Below are positions 33,133 to 42,203 of a DNA stretch of 64,000 bases, piece after piece. The translations under genes and the position numbers were made by a program. Location: NCBI GenBank assembly GCA_947169265.1, contig CAMVPC010000009.1, forward strand, positions 27,701 through 91,700, read 5' to 3'. Source of the DNA: an uncultured Prevotellaceae bacterium (GTDB taxonomy: Bacteria > Bacteroidota > Bacteroidia > Bacteroidales > Muribaculaceae). Each line of letters begins with the position of its first letter. Within the stretch, counting starts at the first letter, position 1. A model generated the notes under the pieces. The model had not been told where the DNA came from. It saw only the letters and a program-made list of their open reading frames with translations, and searched no databases.

Positions 33133-33244
33133 TTTCGGCGGCATTTTTTTCGTTTTTCAGCCCCAAAATGGTGCAAATCATCGCCATCGTACATTTTTTT
33201 TGATAAAAAACGCGCATGATAACGTTTTTTACACATTTATTTTG

Positions 33245-33252
33245 TAATTTTG
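33245..33252 (+). promoter_or_regulatory. Candidate -7 box of the pseudouridine synthase gene
   Basis: TAATTTTG fits TAnnTTTG but lies 127 nt before the ATG at 33380, giving a long leader. No TTG is seen at the -33 position. Confidence 0.4.
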
Positions 33253-33379
33253 CAAACTGAAACCAGACGAAGTCAATTGACAACCCCTTCACGGCCGAGA
33301 GGCCTATAGGGCACCCAAATATATAACTCATTTAATTTCAAAACTGTTTTAGTTATTTTTTTAGACATTTTATTACACT

Positions 33380-34759
33380 ATGGAAGAGAGCTTTGACAAG
33401 AAACCGCGCCGCCCGCGCATCGGCGAAAGGCCGGCAGGTGAAGAAAGCGTCGAGGAAATCGCCGGACGCTACGAGAAAGTGGACTATACCCCACAAGACG
33501 AGAACCAGGAAGGAACGACCCAAGACGAACAAGGCAACGGGTATAACGGGTATCGACGCAACTACAACCAGCAACGAGGCGGATACCAGCAGCGTGGTGG
33601 CTACCAGCAACGCGGCGGATACCAGCAGCGAGGCGGGTACCAGCAACGCGGCGGATACCAGCAACGGAACTATCAGCAAGGTGGTTACCAGCAACGCGGC
33701 TATCAGCAGCGAAACTATCAGCAAGGGTATCAACAAGACGACGAGAACCAAGGCAATTACCAGCAGCACGGATACCAGCAACGCGGATACCAGCAGCGAA
33801 ACTACCAGCAGCAAGGCGGGTACCAGCAACGCAGCTACGGCCAGCAACGCCCCTACGGCCAGCAACGCGGCTATCAGCAACGCGGCAACTACCAGCAACA
33901 GGGCGGATATCAGCAGGGCGGATACCAGCAGCGCCAGCAAGGCAGCTACGGCCCCAAAAAGATGCACGGCCCCAAGCCCAAGATGCGCTTCACGCCGCGC
34001 CCCGTGCAGCCCACCTACGAGGAACAGCCCGTGCAACCCGACACCACGATGCGCCTCAATAAATATATGGCCACCGCGGGCATTTGCTCGCGCCGCGAGG
34101 CCGACGCGCTCATCCAGCGCGGCGTCATTAAGGTGAACGGCGTGCCCGTGACCGAACTCGGTTTCAAGGTCACTCCCCAAGACGTGGTGGAATATAACGA
34201 CAGCGTGGTGAGCGCCGAGAAGAAGTGCTACGTGCTGCTCAACAAGCCCAAGGACTGCGTCACCACCAGCGACGACCCCAATGGCCGCAAGACCGTGATG
34301 GACTACGTGAAGGACGCCTGCCCCGAGCGCATCTATCCCGTAGGACGGCTCGACCGCAACACCACCGGCGTGCTCCTGCTCACTAACGACGGCGACCTGG
34401 CCAGCAAGCTCACCCATCCGCAATATGTGAAAAAGAAAATCTACCAGGTGTGGACCGATAAGCCCATCACCGAGGAGGACATGCAACGCATCGCCGATGG
34501 CGTCGAGCTCGACGACGGGCCCATCCACGCCGACGCCGTGCAATATGTCAACATCAACGACCGCAAGCAGGCCGGCATCGAAATCCACAGCGGACGCAAC
34601 CGCATCGTGCGTCGCATCTTCGAGCACCTGGGCTATCACGTGGTAAAACTCGACCGCGTTTACTTCGCCGGACTCACTAAGAAGAAGCTGGCCCGCGGCA
34701 AGTGGCGCTACCTCACACAGGACGAAGTCAACTTCCTGCGCCAAAACTCGTTTGAATAA
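33380..34759 (+). CDS. RsuA/RluB-family pseudouridine synthase with YQQRGG-repeat N-terminus
   Basis: 459 residues in two very different parts. Residues about 55-195 are a low-complexity tract of repeated QQRGGY, QQRNY and YQQGGY units, rich in Gln, Tyr, Arg and Gly and nearly free of hydrophobic residues, so it is probably disordered. From about residue 218 there is an S4 RNA-binding domain (MRLNKYMATAGICSRREADALIQRGVIKVNG). The catalytic domain follows, with GRLDRNTTGVLLLTNDGDLA containing the catalytic Asp, then HPQYVKKKIYQVW and SGRNRIVRRIFEHLGY. The enzyme converts uridine to pseudouridine, probably in 23S rRNA. It is a single enzyme with a tail, not two genes, because the frame is continuous. 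Confidence 0.93.
   Translation: MEESFDKKPRRPRIGERPAGEESVEEIAGRYEKVDYTPQDENQEGTTQDEQGNGYNGYRRNYNQQRGGYQQRGGYQQRGGYQQRGGYQQRGGYQQRNYQQGGYQQRGYQQRNYQQGYQQDDENQGNYQQHGYQQRGYQQRNYQQQGGYQQRSYGQQRPYGQQRGYQQRGNYQQQGGYQQGGYQQRQQGSYGPKKMHGPKPKMRFTPRPVQPTYEEQPVQPDTTMRLNKYMATAGICSRREADALIQRGVIKVNGVPVTELGFKVTPQDVVEYNDSVVSAEKKCYVLLNKPKDCVTTSDDPNGRKTVMDYVKDACPERIYPVGRLDRNTTGVLLLTNDGDLASKLTHPQYVKKKIYQVWTDKPITEEDMQRIADGVELDDGPIHADAVQYVNINDRKQAGIEIHSGRNRIVRRIFEHLGYHVVKLDRVYFAGLTKKKLARGKWRYLTQDEVNFLRQNSFE
33570..33950 (+). repeat. Tandem 18-nt-type coding repeat (QQRGGY units)
   Basis: Imperfect in-frame repeats of about 18 nt (CAGCAACGCGGCGGATAC-like), with 12-15-nt variants encoding QQRNY or QQRGY. Synonymous changes between units show they are not all recent copies. 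Confidence 0.85.
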
Positions 34760-34810
34760 TCCTCACGGGCGACAAGCATTGCAATCAATATTTATTATTA
34801 ATTCTCAATA

Positions 34811-36208
34811 ATGGCACTTAATCGCACAAAAATAATCGACATCTTTGCCAACGGCGAGCTCATCGGCACGAAGGTGAGCGTCAAGGGATGGGTGCGTTCC
34901 CGCCGCGGCAACAAGTTCATCCAGTTTATCGCACTCAACGATGGCTCTACCATCCACAACCTGCAAATCGTCGTTAACCTCGAGCAGTTCGACGACGAAA
35001 CGCTCAGGCCCATCACCACCGGCGCGAGCCTCCACGTCGAGGGAACACTCGTGGCCTCGCAAGGGAAAGGACAATCGGTCGAGGTTCAGGCCGAGAGCAT
35101 CGAGGTTTACGGCACCGCCGACCCCGAGACCTATCCCCTGCAAAAGAAAGGGCACACCCTCGAGTTCCTGCGCGAGAAGGCGCACCTGCGTATGCGCACC
35201 AACACCTTCGGCGCTGTGTTCCGCATCCGCCACCACCTGGCGTTCGCCGTCCACAAGTTCTTTAACGATCGCGGCTTCTTCTATCTTAACACACCGCTCA
35301 TCACCAGCAGCGACGCCGAGGGAGCCGGCGAAATGTTCCAGGTGACCACCCTCAACGTGAAAATGCCGCCTCGCGACGAACGCGGCAGCATCGACTACTC
35401 GAAAGACTTTTTCGGGAAACGCACCAGCCTCACCGTGAGCGGACAGCTCGAAGGCGAACTGGGCGCCACCTCGCTGGGCCTGATCTACACGTTCGGCCCC
35501 ACGTTCCGCGCCGAGAAGAGCAACACGCCGCGCCACCTTGCCGAGTTCTGGATGATTGAGCCCGAAATGGCGTTCTACGAGATTGAGGACAACATGGACC
35601 TCGCCGAGGAATTCATCAAGTACTGCGTGAGTTACGCACTGGAGCACTGCCGCGACGACATCGAGTTCCTCAACAAGATGTACGACAACACGCTCATCGA
35701 ACGCCTCGAGCACGTCGTCAAGGAGCAATTCGTGCGACTCACTTACACCGAGGGCATCGACATCCTTGTCAACAGCGGCAAGAAGTTTGAATTTCCCGTC
35801 AAGTGGGGCGTCGACCTCCAGAGCGAGCACGAGCGCTACCTCGTGGAGCAGCACTTCAAGCGTCCCGTCATTCTCACCGACTATCCCAAGGAGATCAAGG
35901 CGTTCTACATGAAGCAGAACGACGACGGCAAGACCGTGCGCGCCATGGACGTCCTCTTCCCGCAAATCGGCGAAATCATCGGCGGCTCGCAGCGCGAGGA
36001 AAGCTACAACAAACTCATGGCACGCATCGAGGAACTGCACATTCCCATGAAGGACATGTGGTGGTACCTTGAGACGCGCAAGTTTGGCACCGTGCCCCAC
36101 AGCGGCTTCGGCCTGGGCTTCGAGCGACTCGTGCTCTTCGTCACCGGCATGGCAAACATTCGCGACGTCATCGCATTCCCCCGCACACCGGGCAATGCCG
36201 AATACTAA
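34811..36208 (+). CDS. asnS: Asparaginyl-tRNA synthetase
   Basis: 465 residues, a class II aminoacyl-tRNA synthetase charging tRNA-Asn in the cytoplasm. The N-terminal OB-fold anticodon-binding domain is [26 protein letters not shown]. Motif 2 lies around [29 protein letters not shown], and motif 3 is [17 protein letters not shown] near the C-terminus. The EFWMIEPE and [17 protein letters not shown] segments fit AsnS rather than AspS. The gene lies 51 nt after the pseudouridine synthase, with no evident promoter between them, so read-through is likely. Confidence 0.96.
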   Translation: MALNRTKIIDIFANGELIGTKVSVKGWVRSRRGNKFIQFIALNDGSTIHNLQIVVNLEQFDDETLRPITTGASLHVEGTLVASQGKGQSVEVQAESIEVYGTADPETYPLQKKGHTLEFLREKAHLRMRTNTFGAVFRIRHHLAFAVHKFFNDRGFFYLNTPLITSSDAEGAGEMFQVTTLNVKMPPRDERGSIDYSKDFFGKRTSLTVSGQLEGELGATSLGLIYTFGPTFRAEKSNTPRHLAEFWMIEPEMAFYEIEDNMDLAEEFIKYCVSYALEHCRDDIEFLNKMYDNTLIERLEHVVKEQFVRLTYTEGIDILVNSGKKFEFPVKWGVDLQSEHERYLVEQHFKRPVILTDYPKEIKAFYMKQNDDGKTVRAMDVLFPQIGEIIGGSQREESYNKLMARIEELHIPMKDMWWYLETRKFGTVPHSGFGLGFERLVLFVTGMANIRDVIAFPRTPGNAEY

Positions 36209-36235
36209 GACATCGCGTTCCCTTCACAATACCGG

Positions 36236-36276
36236 GGCGGGCAAGCGGCACCACAGCCGCCAGCCCGCCTTGTTTC
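36236..36276 (+). terminator. Terminator after asnS
   Basis: GGCGGGC (36236-36242) pairs with GCCCGCC (36263-36269), with an inner GCGGC/GCCGC stem, followed by TTGTTTC. Confidence 0.7.
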
Positions 36277-36419
36277 ATCCCGTCAAAACAGCATAGAGAA
36301 CACATTGAAAACCGCCTAAACTTGCCTCATCGTTTCACCCTCCTTTCCCCACCCCACCCATAAGGAAATTATAGTTATTTTGCCCGTTTTTCGTCAATAA
36401 TCACCCCTAAAAATCAGCC

Positions 36420-36665
36420 ATGTTCAAACCGAGGAGTTTTTCTCAAAAAAAGCCATTTATAATCAAGCAATTAGAACCTGACCTCTGCCTCGACTGCTGC
36501 GATTTTCCTCCGGGCGTAATCATGCTGCTGATGGGTTATACCAACTCCCACTCGGTCGAAAACCGCCGATATGTGATAGCACAACGCCTCGGCTACAAAA
36601 TCAAAGACCTCGTGATGAACAAGTTGACAAGCGGGAATCAAGGGCCGGGCGAAACGCGCCTGTAA
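36420..36665 (+). CDS. Possible small protein of unknown function
   Basis: 81 codons from ATG 36420, lying in the otherwise empty 500-nt gap between asnS and the ABC operon. The sequence (LEPDLCLDCCDFPPGVIMLLMGYTNSHS..., ending with KIKDLVMNKLTSG) has no recognised family, signal peptide or membrane helix. Only an imperfect -7-like box (TTATTTTG, about 36373-36380) lies upstream. It could be a real small gene or chance; support is weak. Confidence 0.3.
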   Translation: MFKPRSFSQKKPFIIKQLEPDLCLDCCDFPPGVIMLLMGYTNSHSVENRRYVIAQRLGYKIKDLVMNKLTSGNQGPGETRL

Positions 36666-36711
36666 CCCCATAAGCGCTTGTACACGAAACCGGTTGCGAT
36701 GCCAACGCAAG

Positions 36712-37692
36712 CTATTGTCTCTCTTGGGTAAGGGTGGCGCGTAGCGCTACGAGGTCGGCAGGCGTGTGGACTACAATACCGGTGTGGCCCGTTGCTTGGG
36801 CATTGACCGCGATTCCGTGGCGCAGCAGCAGTGCCGTGGCGGCGTAGCGCAGCGTGTCGTCGGGGCAGTCGAGGGTGACGGTGCGTGAGGTTTCCACGCG
36901 TGCCTCGTAGTCGCCAATGGCGGCGTTGAAACTGAGGTTATCGTCATTGAAGACGCTGTTCATGGTGCCGTTGGTCACGAGGTCCTCGGTGGGGCCGGCA
37001 ATAAGCGTATTGTCGCGTGTGATGACCCACAAGGTATCGGCCAACATAAGGGCTTGAGCAATGTCGTGGGTCGAGAGAATGATGGCTTTTCCTTCGTCGT
37101 GGGCCAACTTGTGGAGCAGTTTCATGACCTCCATGCGGCTCTCCACGTCGAGGAAAGCGGTAGGCTCGTCGAGGACGATGAGCGGTGTGCGCTGGGCCAA
37201 CGCCTTGGCGATCATCACCTTTTGGCGCTCACCGTCGCTCAGTCCGGCAAGCATCTCGTGGCGCTTGTGGGCGATGCCCACTTGCTCGAGCGCCTCGTCG
37301 ACCACCTCGTGGTCATGCCGTCCCAAGCGTCCCAATACGCCCGTGTAAGGCTGTCGTCCCATTTCCACCATTTCCTGCACGGTGAGGGCGCCGGCGAGCA
37401 TACGCTCGGTGGTGACAAGTCCCACGAAGCGAGAGCGCTCGGCGTAGGTCATGTCGTGAAGCGCGACGCCACTCCCGGCAAGTTCCACGCGCCCCTTGAG
37501 GGGCCGGGTGAAACAGGTGAGCGCGCGCAACAGGGTCGACTTGCCGGCACCGTTGCGTCCCAGCAAAGCGGTCATTTGTCCACGCCTCACGTCCACATTG
37601 ATACCACTAAGGAGCGTAGTGACGCGACGTCCGTTGCGGTAACCCACATCCAAGTCGCGGGTGACGAGAAATATGTCGTGTTGAGATTCCAT
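36712..37692 (-). CDS. ABC importer ATP-binding protein (siderophore/cobalamin type)
   Basis: 326 residues. Walker A is LLGRNGAGKSTLLRAL, the signature LSDGERQKVMIAKALAQ, Walker B LIVLDEPTAFLD, and the switch His is in STHDIAQAL. The order and spacing are those of FepC/BtuD-type ATPases. The C-terminal about 85 residues (DDTLRYAATALLLRHGIAVNAQATGHTG...) extend beyond the usual ATPase length and may be regulatory. It energises import of an iron chelate, haem or cobalamin, working with the permease that overlaps its start by 1 nt and the binding protein upstream. Confidence 0.93.
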   Translation of the reverse strand: MESQHDIFLVTRDLDVGYRNGRRVTTLLSGINVDVRRGQMTALLGRNGAGKSTLLRALTCFTRPLKGRVELAGSGVALHDMTYAERSRFVGLVTTERMLAGALTVQEMVEMGRQPYTGVLGRLGRHDHEVVDEALEQVGIAHKRHEMLAGLSDGERQKVMIAKALAQRTPLIVLDEPTAFLDVESRMEVMKLLHKLAHDEGKAIILSTHDIAQALMLADTLWVITRDNTLIAGPTEDLVTNGTMNSVFNDDNLSFNAAIGDYEARVETSRTVTLDCPDDTLRYAATALLLRHGIAVNAQATGHTGIVVHTPADLVALRATLTQERQ

Positions 37693-38729
37693 CAGTTAAA
37701 ATAGTTAATGCGACGGCGATTGAGAATAATATACACGATAATGGGAACGCCGATGATGGGCGTTATGGCATTGATGGGAATGATGCCGTAAGGCGACACC
37801 ACGCTGGCCAACGCGCACGCCAAGGCCACACACGCGCCGGCAAGCAGAGTGGCCGGAAACAAGCGCGCGTGGTTACTCGTGCCCAGCGATAATCGCGCGA
37901 TGTGGGGCACAACGAGCCCGATGAAGGCGATTGGGCCGCAATAGGCCGTCACCACGGCGGTGAGCAATCCCGTGAGCAGCAGCAGCACATTGCGTGTCGT
38001 GCGGGTGTTCACTCCCAAGTTCTCGGCGTAGCGTTGCCCCAGGAGTAGCGCGTTGAGCGGCTTAATCATGAACACCGCGAGGCACAACGGCACGAGCAGG
38101 GCCACCGAGAACAAGGGCAGTTGCCCGGTCGACACGCCGCTAAAGGTGCCGAACCCCCATGTGACATAGCTGTGCACGCCCTCCTCGCTGGCGATGGAGT
38201 TGAGCAACGACACAATGCTCGACGTGAGGTAACTCACCAGAATACCCACAATGAGCAACATGGTGGAGCTGTGTACCACTTGAGCCATGAGCATGAGAAT
38301 GAGCAATACCACACCCGCGCCCACCAGCGCGCCTATCAACGTGGCCAAATAGCTACCCGTGGAATGAAGGACCACGGTCGAGCCTACCGTGCCGCCCAGG
38401 GCGAGCATCACCACAGCCACGCCGAGTCCGGCGCCCGTCGAGACGCCAAGAATCGACGGGCCTGCAAGCGGGTTGTTGAAGGTGGTTTGCAGCAATAGTC
38501 CCGATACCGAGAGGGCTGCACCGGCGAGTGTCGCGGTAAGCACCATGGGAAGGCGGGTTTGCAACACGATGATGTCCCAGGCACGGTTGCCGCTTGAATG
38601 TCCGGTGAGGATATTCCACACCACACCGGCCTCAATGTGGACCGAGCCAAACAACATGCACGCCGCCGCCAGCAAGAGCAGCATAGCGGCAAGCGCGACA
38701 AGGGTGATGGTGAAACGACTTCGGCTCAT
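37692..38729 (-). CDS. FecCD/BtuC-family ABC importer permease
   Basis: 345 residues with about 10 membrane helices. Family markers are RLPMVLTATLAGAALSVSGLLLQTTFNNPLAGPSILGVSTGAGLGVA near the N-terminus, then GFGTFSGVSTGQLP, YCGPIAFIGLVVPHIARL and a C-terminal ITPIIGVPIIVYIIL. The protein forms the membrane channel of an iron-siderophore or cobalamin importer. Its stop overlaps the ATPase start by 1 nt and its start lies 13 nt after the binding-protein stop, so the three form one operon. Confidence 0.94.
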   Translation of the reverse strand: MSRSRFTITLVALAAMLLLLAAACMLFGSVHIEAGVVWNILTGHSSGNRAWDIIVLQTRLPMVLTATLAGAALSVSGLLLQTTFNNPLAGPSILGVSTGAGLGVAVVMLALGGTVGSTVVLHSTGSYLATLIGALVGAGVVLLILMLMAQVVHSSTMLLIVGILVSYLTSSIVSLLNSIASEEGVHSYVTWGFGTFSGVSTGQLPLFSVALLVPLCLAVFMIKPLNALLLGQRYAENLGVNTRTTRNVLLLLTGLLTAVVTAYCGPIAFIGLVVPHIARLSLGTSNHARLFPATLLAGACVALACALASVVSPYGIIPINAITPIIGVPIIVYIILNRRRINYFN

Positions 38730-38742
38730 GGTCTATCGCACA

Positions 38743-39867
38743 TTATTGAAGTTTCTTAAAGAAGACAAGGTCGCCGCTTTGCCGCGACGGGTGGAAAATT
38801 TGGTAATATTCCCACAACAGCACATCGGGATGGAACGGGAAACGCTCGAAGAAATGAGTGGCGTTGGTGTCGCAACCATAGACCGCCTTGCGCTTGAAGG
38901 CCTCAAACTCGCTGTTGAGCCCGTAGCTGCCACGCAGGTCGTCGAGCGAGCGCACCGAGAACGACTTGATGAGCCACACGTCGGCACCCTGGGCGCGGGC
39001 CAGCACCTGGTTGAAATCGAGCGAGAGCGAACCGGTGTGCTTGTCGTCGGCCCATGGATAATCGCCACCGGCATCAATAATGAGGCGGGCCATGTAACTT
39101 TGTCCGCCGGGCACGTTCCACACGCCGTTAATCACATTCTCGGTGAGCACCACGGGCTTCTTGTCGTCTGAGAGCGCCACCCGCTCCTTGATACTGTTAT
39201 AGCGTGACGACACGGCGTCGAAGATACTGTCGGCCCGGTCACGGTGACCTAACAGCTCACCATAGAACTTTATCCACTCGGCACGGCCCAACGGCGTGTA
39301 TTCCATGTAGTCGGCACACTCGATGATGGGGATGCCCAACTCGGTAATATGGCCATAACTCGCGTCTTGGTAGGGCGACAGCAAGATGGCGTCGGGCTGC
39401 ATGGCTATCACCTTTTCGACAGTGGGTTGCATCGACGAACCGCAGTCGGTGATAGTGCCGTTTGAAAGGCCGGCCGTCACGTCGTCATCGTTAAAGAACT
39501 GGGAATCGGCGACACCGGCCACAGCTTCCCAGCACCCAAGCTCCTTGAACAGGCCGGTGTGCACCGCACTGTAAACGAGGGCGCGACGAATGGGTGTGCG
39601 CACCACCACCCCGTCGGGTAGCGACGAGGGCAATACCGAGTCGGCCGGCACCAGCACATAACGCTGAAGTTCGCGCCCGCTGTTCCACGGGTCTGTGATA
39701 GTGACCAGCGTGTAACCCTCACAACGTTCCATTGAGAGCAGTTTGGCCTGCGTGATAACCGTGTCGTTAACGCCTCCGGCGGCAGTGCCATCGCCACGGC
39801 ACGCCGCAAAGACTACCGTCACAAGCAACGCGACAGTAATCGTCATTATTCTCCTTGTTTTATTCAT
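38743..39867 (-). CDS. ABC importer substrate-binding lipoprotein (iron/cobalamin type)
   Basis: 374 residues from ATG 39867, where a lipoprotein signal peptide begins (TITVALLVTVVFAAC, lipid-modified Cys at 22); the frame extends upstream into the preceding gene. The body follows the helical-backbone (BtuF/FepB) type: ALVYSAVHTGLFKELGCWEAVAGVAD, VEKVIAMQPDAILLSPY, GIPIIECADYMEYTPLGRAEWIKFYG. It delivers its ligand to the permease at 37692-38729. The ligand is not certain. Its start overlaps the 3' end of the LRR gene by 8 nt. Confidence 0.92.
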   Translation of the reverse strand: MNKTRRIMTITVALLVTVVFAACRGDGTAAGGVNDTVITQAKLLSMERCEGYTLVTITDPWNSGRELQRYVLVPADSVLPSSLPDGVVVRTPIRRALVYSAVHTGLFKELGCWEAVAGVADSQFFNDDDVTAGLSNGTITDCGSSMQPTVEKVIAMQPDAILLSPYQDASYGHITELGIPIIECADYMEYTPLGRAEWIKFYGELLGHRDRADSIFDAVSSRYNSIKERVALSDDKKPVVLTENVINGVWNVPGGQSYMARLIIDAGGDYPWADDKHTGSLSLDFNQVLARAQGADVWLIKSFSVRSLDDLRGSYGLNSEFEAFKRKAVYGCDTNATHFFERFPFHPDVLLWEYYQIFHPSRQSGDLVFFKKLQ

Positions 39868-41542
39868 CAGCCACAATTTGTTTGAACTCCTTCCAGTGAT
39901 TAGCGGCTTTGTAGGCATCCTCACTTCCGGCAGGCACAACAAGTTTCACTTTATTGTTGCTCACCTTGCCCAGCGTGGGCGGCTCGGCACGGCGAACAAT
40001 AATTGTTTGCAGATTTTTGCATTTCTCGGCAATTTTATTACCCACATCAGTCACCGATGCCGGCAGGTCGAGTGTAGTGATAGCCGTCTCGCGGAAAGCA
40101 TTGTCGCCAATCGTTGTCAACTGCGACGGCAGGTTTATCGCCGCAAGCGATTTACAGCCTCGAAACGCCTCTTTCTCGATAATTGACGCAGCGGTAATAC
40201 TCAGTTGGCGCAGACCGTCGCAATCGCGGAAGGCCCCTTTCCCTATCAGCCGCATGTTGTCGCCAAGTTCCACCGCGGCAAGTGCCTTGCAACCGCGAAA
40301 GGCATCCTCTTCAATCAGGGTCACCGTCGACGGCAGAGATACGGCCTGTAGCCCACTACTCTTGAAAGCCTCACGGGCAATTGTGGCAACCGAGGCCGGC
40401 AAGTCAACCGAAGCGAGCGAGGCGCAATCCTTGAACGTCTTAGCAGGCACATCGGTCAACGAGGCGGGGTAACGGCAATAAGCCAACGCCTTACAGCCCT
40501 CAAACACACCGCTTCCCAGCCGCTTGAGCGATAACGGGAACGTCACCTGCCGCAGCGACGCGCACGAAGCGAACGCGTTGTCGCCCACCTCGACTACCGA
40601 CGCCGGCATCGTCACCGAGGCGAGATTGGAACACGAGCGGAAGGCCGACGCCTCAAGGCGCGTCACACCCTCGGGGACCGTATAGTTACCACCTCGCTTG
40701 GGCGGATAGAGCAACAACACCTCGCCGGTGACGTCGAAAAGCACACCGTCCTCGTAGGTATAGTAGCGGCTACCACTTTCCACCGTATACGCGGTGAGAT
40801 TGGGCATAAAACCGGGGCTGTTTTTTTCAATCCGTGTGGTCGCCGGCAGGCGCATCACGGTGAGTGGCACATTGTCGAGGGCTTTCTCGCCCAATGACAT
40901 CAACCCGCGCGGCAATTGCAGGTCGCGCAACGAAGTGCACCCGTCGAAGCATCCGTCGCCCAGCGTTTCCACGCCATCGGGCAAAACGATGCGATTGAGA
41001 TTGTAACAGCCGGCGAAAGCGTGGTCACCGACACTGCGCACATCGCGCGGCATTTTCACCTCGGTGAGCGCCGAGCAATAACGAAAGGCGTCGTTGCCGA
41101 TGCTTCGCGTACGCTCGGGCAAGACAACGGAACGCAGGTGCGAGCAACTCACGAACATCGAGTTGCCAATCACATCGTGCTCGGTGCGGTAATAACTGTA
41201 ATAAGAAGGGCCACCGCCCACGATGCGGGCGTAGCGCAGGTCTAGGTCCACATAGTTGCTGATCGACCGGCCGTTCTGGTCCTCGGCGCCACCGCGCTTG
41301 AGTATCCTTTGGAGAAACTTAATGTCGGCGCCATTGATAGGGCCCTCAATGTTCAGGGCGCGCACGCGCTTCTCGGATTCGGGCGTGAACACCTTCTCGA
41401 GCTGACCCACCTCGTGCGTGGTGATTTCGGCCACATCGCCGTGGAAACTATAGTCGGCACGCACATCGCGCTGCTGCGCCTTCGCCACAATGACAGCAAC
41501 AGTCACCATAATAGCCATTACCAAAAATCTCGTCTTTGTCAT
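39860..41542 (-). CDS. BspA-like leucine-rich repeat secreted protein
   Basis: 560 residues with a signal peptide (RFLVMAIMVTVAVIVAKAQ). From about residue 115 it is a chain of about 23-residue BspA-type LRR_5 repeats: SIGNDAFRYCSALTEVKMPRDV, SVGDHAFAGCYNLNRIVLPDGV, EVGDNAFASCASLRQVTFPLSL and similar. One break near residues 230-265 has an Y/G-rich spacer (YYTYEDGVLFD). Such proteins are usually surface adhesins or binding scaffolds. The 3' end overlaps the start of the ABC importer binding protein by 8 nt. The LRR protein therefore shares a transcript with the importer and may be translationally coupled to it. Confidence 0.9.
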   Translation of the reverse strand: MTKTRFLVMAIMVTVAVIVAKAQQRDVRADYSFHGDVAEITTHEVGQLEKVFTPESEKRVRALNIEGPINGADIKFLQRILKRGGAEDQNGRSISNYVDLDLRYARIVGGGPSYYSYYRTEHDVIGNSMFVSCSHLRSVVLPERTRSIGNDAFRYCSALTEVKMPRDVRSVGDHAFAGCYNLNRIVLPDGVETLGDGCFDGCTSLRDLQLPRGLMSLGEKALDNVPLTVMRLPATTRIEKNSPGFMPNLTAYTVESGSRYYTYEDGVLFDVTGEVLLLYPPKRGGNYTVPEGVTRLEASAFRSCSNLASVTMPASVVEVGDNAFASCASLRQVTFPLSLKRLGSGVFEGCKALAYCRYPASLTDVPAKTFKDCASLASVDLPASVATIAREAFKSSGLQAVSLPSTVTLIEEDAFRGCKALAAVELGDNMRLIGKGAFRDCDGLRQLSITAASIIEKEAFRGCKSLAAINLPSQLTTIGDNAFRETAITTLDLPASVTDVGNKIAEKCKNLQTIIVRRAEPPTLGKVSNNKVKLVVPAGSEDAYKAANHWKEFKQIVADE

Positions 41543-41591
41543 CTTTATTCTTTGATTCTTTGTTTTATGATAATAATCTTGTCATGCAATG

Positions 41592-41635
41592 CAAAATTAG
41601 ACAAAATTAGCGAGATTTAACCCCAACCGACCAAA
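41592..41635 (-). promoter_or_regulatory. Candidate promoter of the LRR/ABC importer operon
   Basis: Two successive TAATTTTG boxes on the minus strand (41609-41602 and 41599-41592). TTTG at 41635-41632 stands 22 nt from the first, slightly longer than ideal. The ATG follows at 41542. Confidence 0.5.
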
Positions 41636-41792
41636 AAATGTCATGCACAAATCAATTTTTCAAGTAAACAAGTTAACGAACGGATTGTAGGGACGCGGCT
41701 GAGCGCAAGCACCGCCACGTCCGTCCGCAGCCAAGACAAAAGCTCAGAAGTCTTCATAAGAACCAATAGTTATTCATTGTTTTTATTGTATG

Positions 41793-41801
41793 CCCCCCCC
41801 C
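41793..41801. repeat. C9 homopolymer tract
   Basis: Nine consecutive C on the plus strand in the AT-rich gap between two LRR genes (41543-42203). This gap holds promoters for both flanking genes, this tract and the inverted repeat at 41919-41988. I see no gene in it. Confidence 0.8.
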
Positions 41802-41918
41802 ACAAATATTATCAGACAACAAAAACAACAAAAACAATGAAGAGCTACGGAGAAAGGAGTTTAGGAGTTTCATCTAAGATGGCCCAACTCACTGCTCGTA
41901 GCGATATTTTTCAATGCT

Positions 41919-41988
41919 AATTTCACGAATTGAGCTAATTAATGCGAATTTTTATCATCCAATTTCAAAACATTAAATTCGTGAAATT
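41919..41988. repeat. Perfect 13-nt inverted repeat in the gap between LRR genes
   Basis: AATTTCACGAATT (41919-41931) and AATTCGTGAAATT (41976-41988) are perfect reverse complements with 44 nt between. Nearby partial copies (AATTCGG, AATTCAC) suggest an intergenic repeat element. No T-run follows, so this is not a classical terminator. Confidence 0.7.
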
Positions 41989-42093
41989 TGGAAAATTCGG
42001 AAAATTCACATTAAAATGCTCAAAACTCCTCAACTCCTCAAACTCCGTAGAAACAAAAAAAACTCAAATTATTCAGTTAAATCCGTAGTTTAT

Positions 42094-42124
42094 TTTGGTT
42101 TTTGGAGAACTTTCACTAACTTTG
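42094..42124 (+). promoter_or_regulatory. Bacteroidota-type promoter of the LRR-dockerin gene
   Basis: TTTG (42094-42097), 19 nt, TAACTTTG (42117-42124), 79 nt before the ATG at 42204. Confidence 0.7.
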
Positions 42125-42203
42125 TGGCAATTTCGAGAACGGACCGCACCTGGAAAGACATGAATGCCACAACTCGGAGATTATCTGAATCCGATATTTG
42201 CTT

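Noticed and set aside
33570..33950. A possible CRISPR array
   Set aside because: The repeats are 18-nt in-frame coding units without spacers, and no cas genes are seen.
33353..34744. A 463-codon minus-strand frame encoding Leu/Val/Ala repeats
   Set aside because: It is the complement of the YQQRGG repeat and pseudouridine synthase gene. The hydrophobic repeats come from reading CAGCAACGC-type codons backwards.
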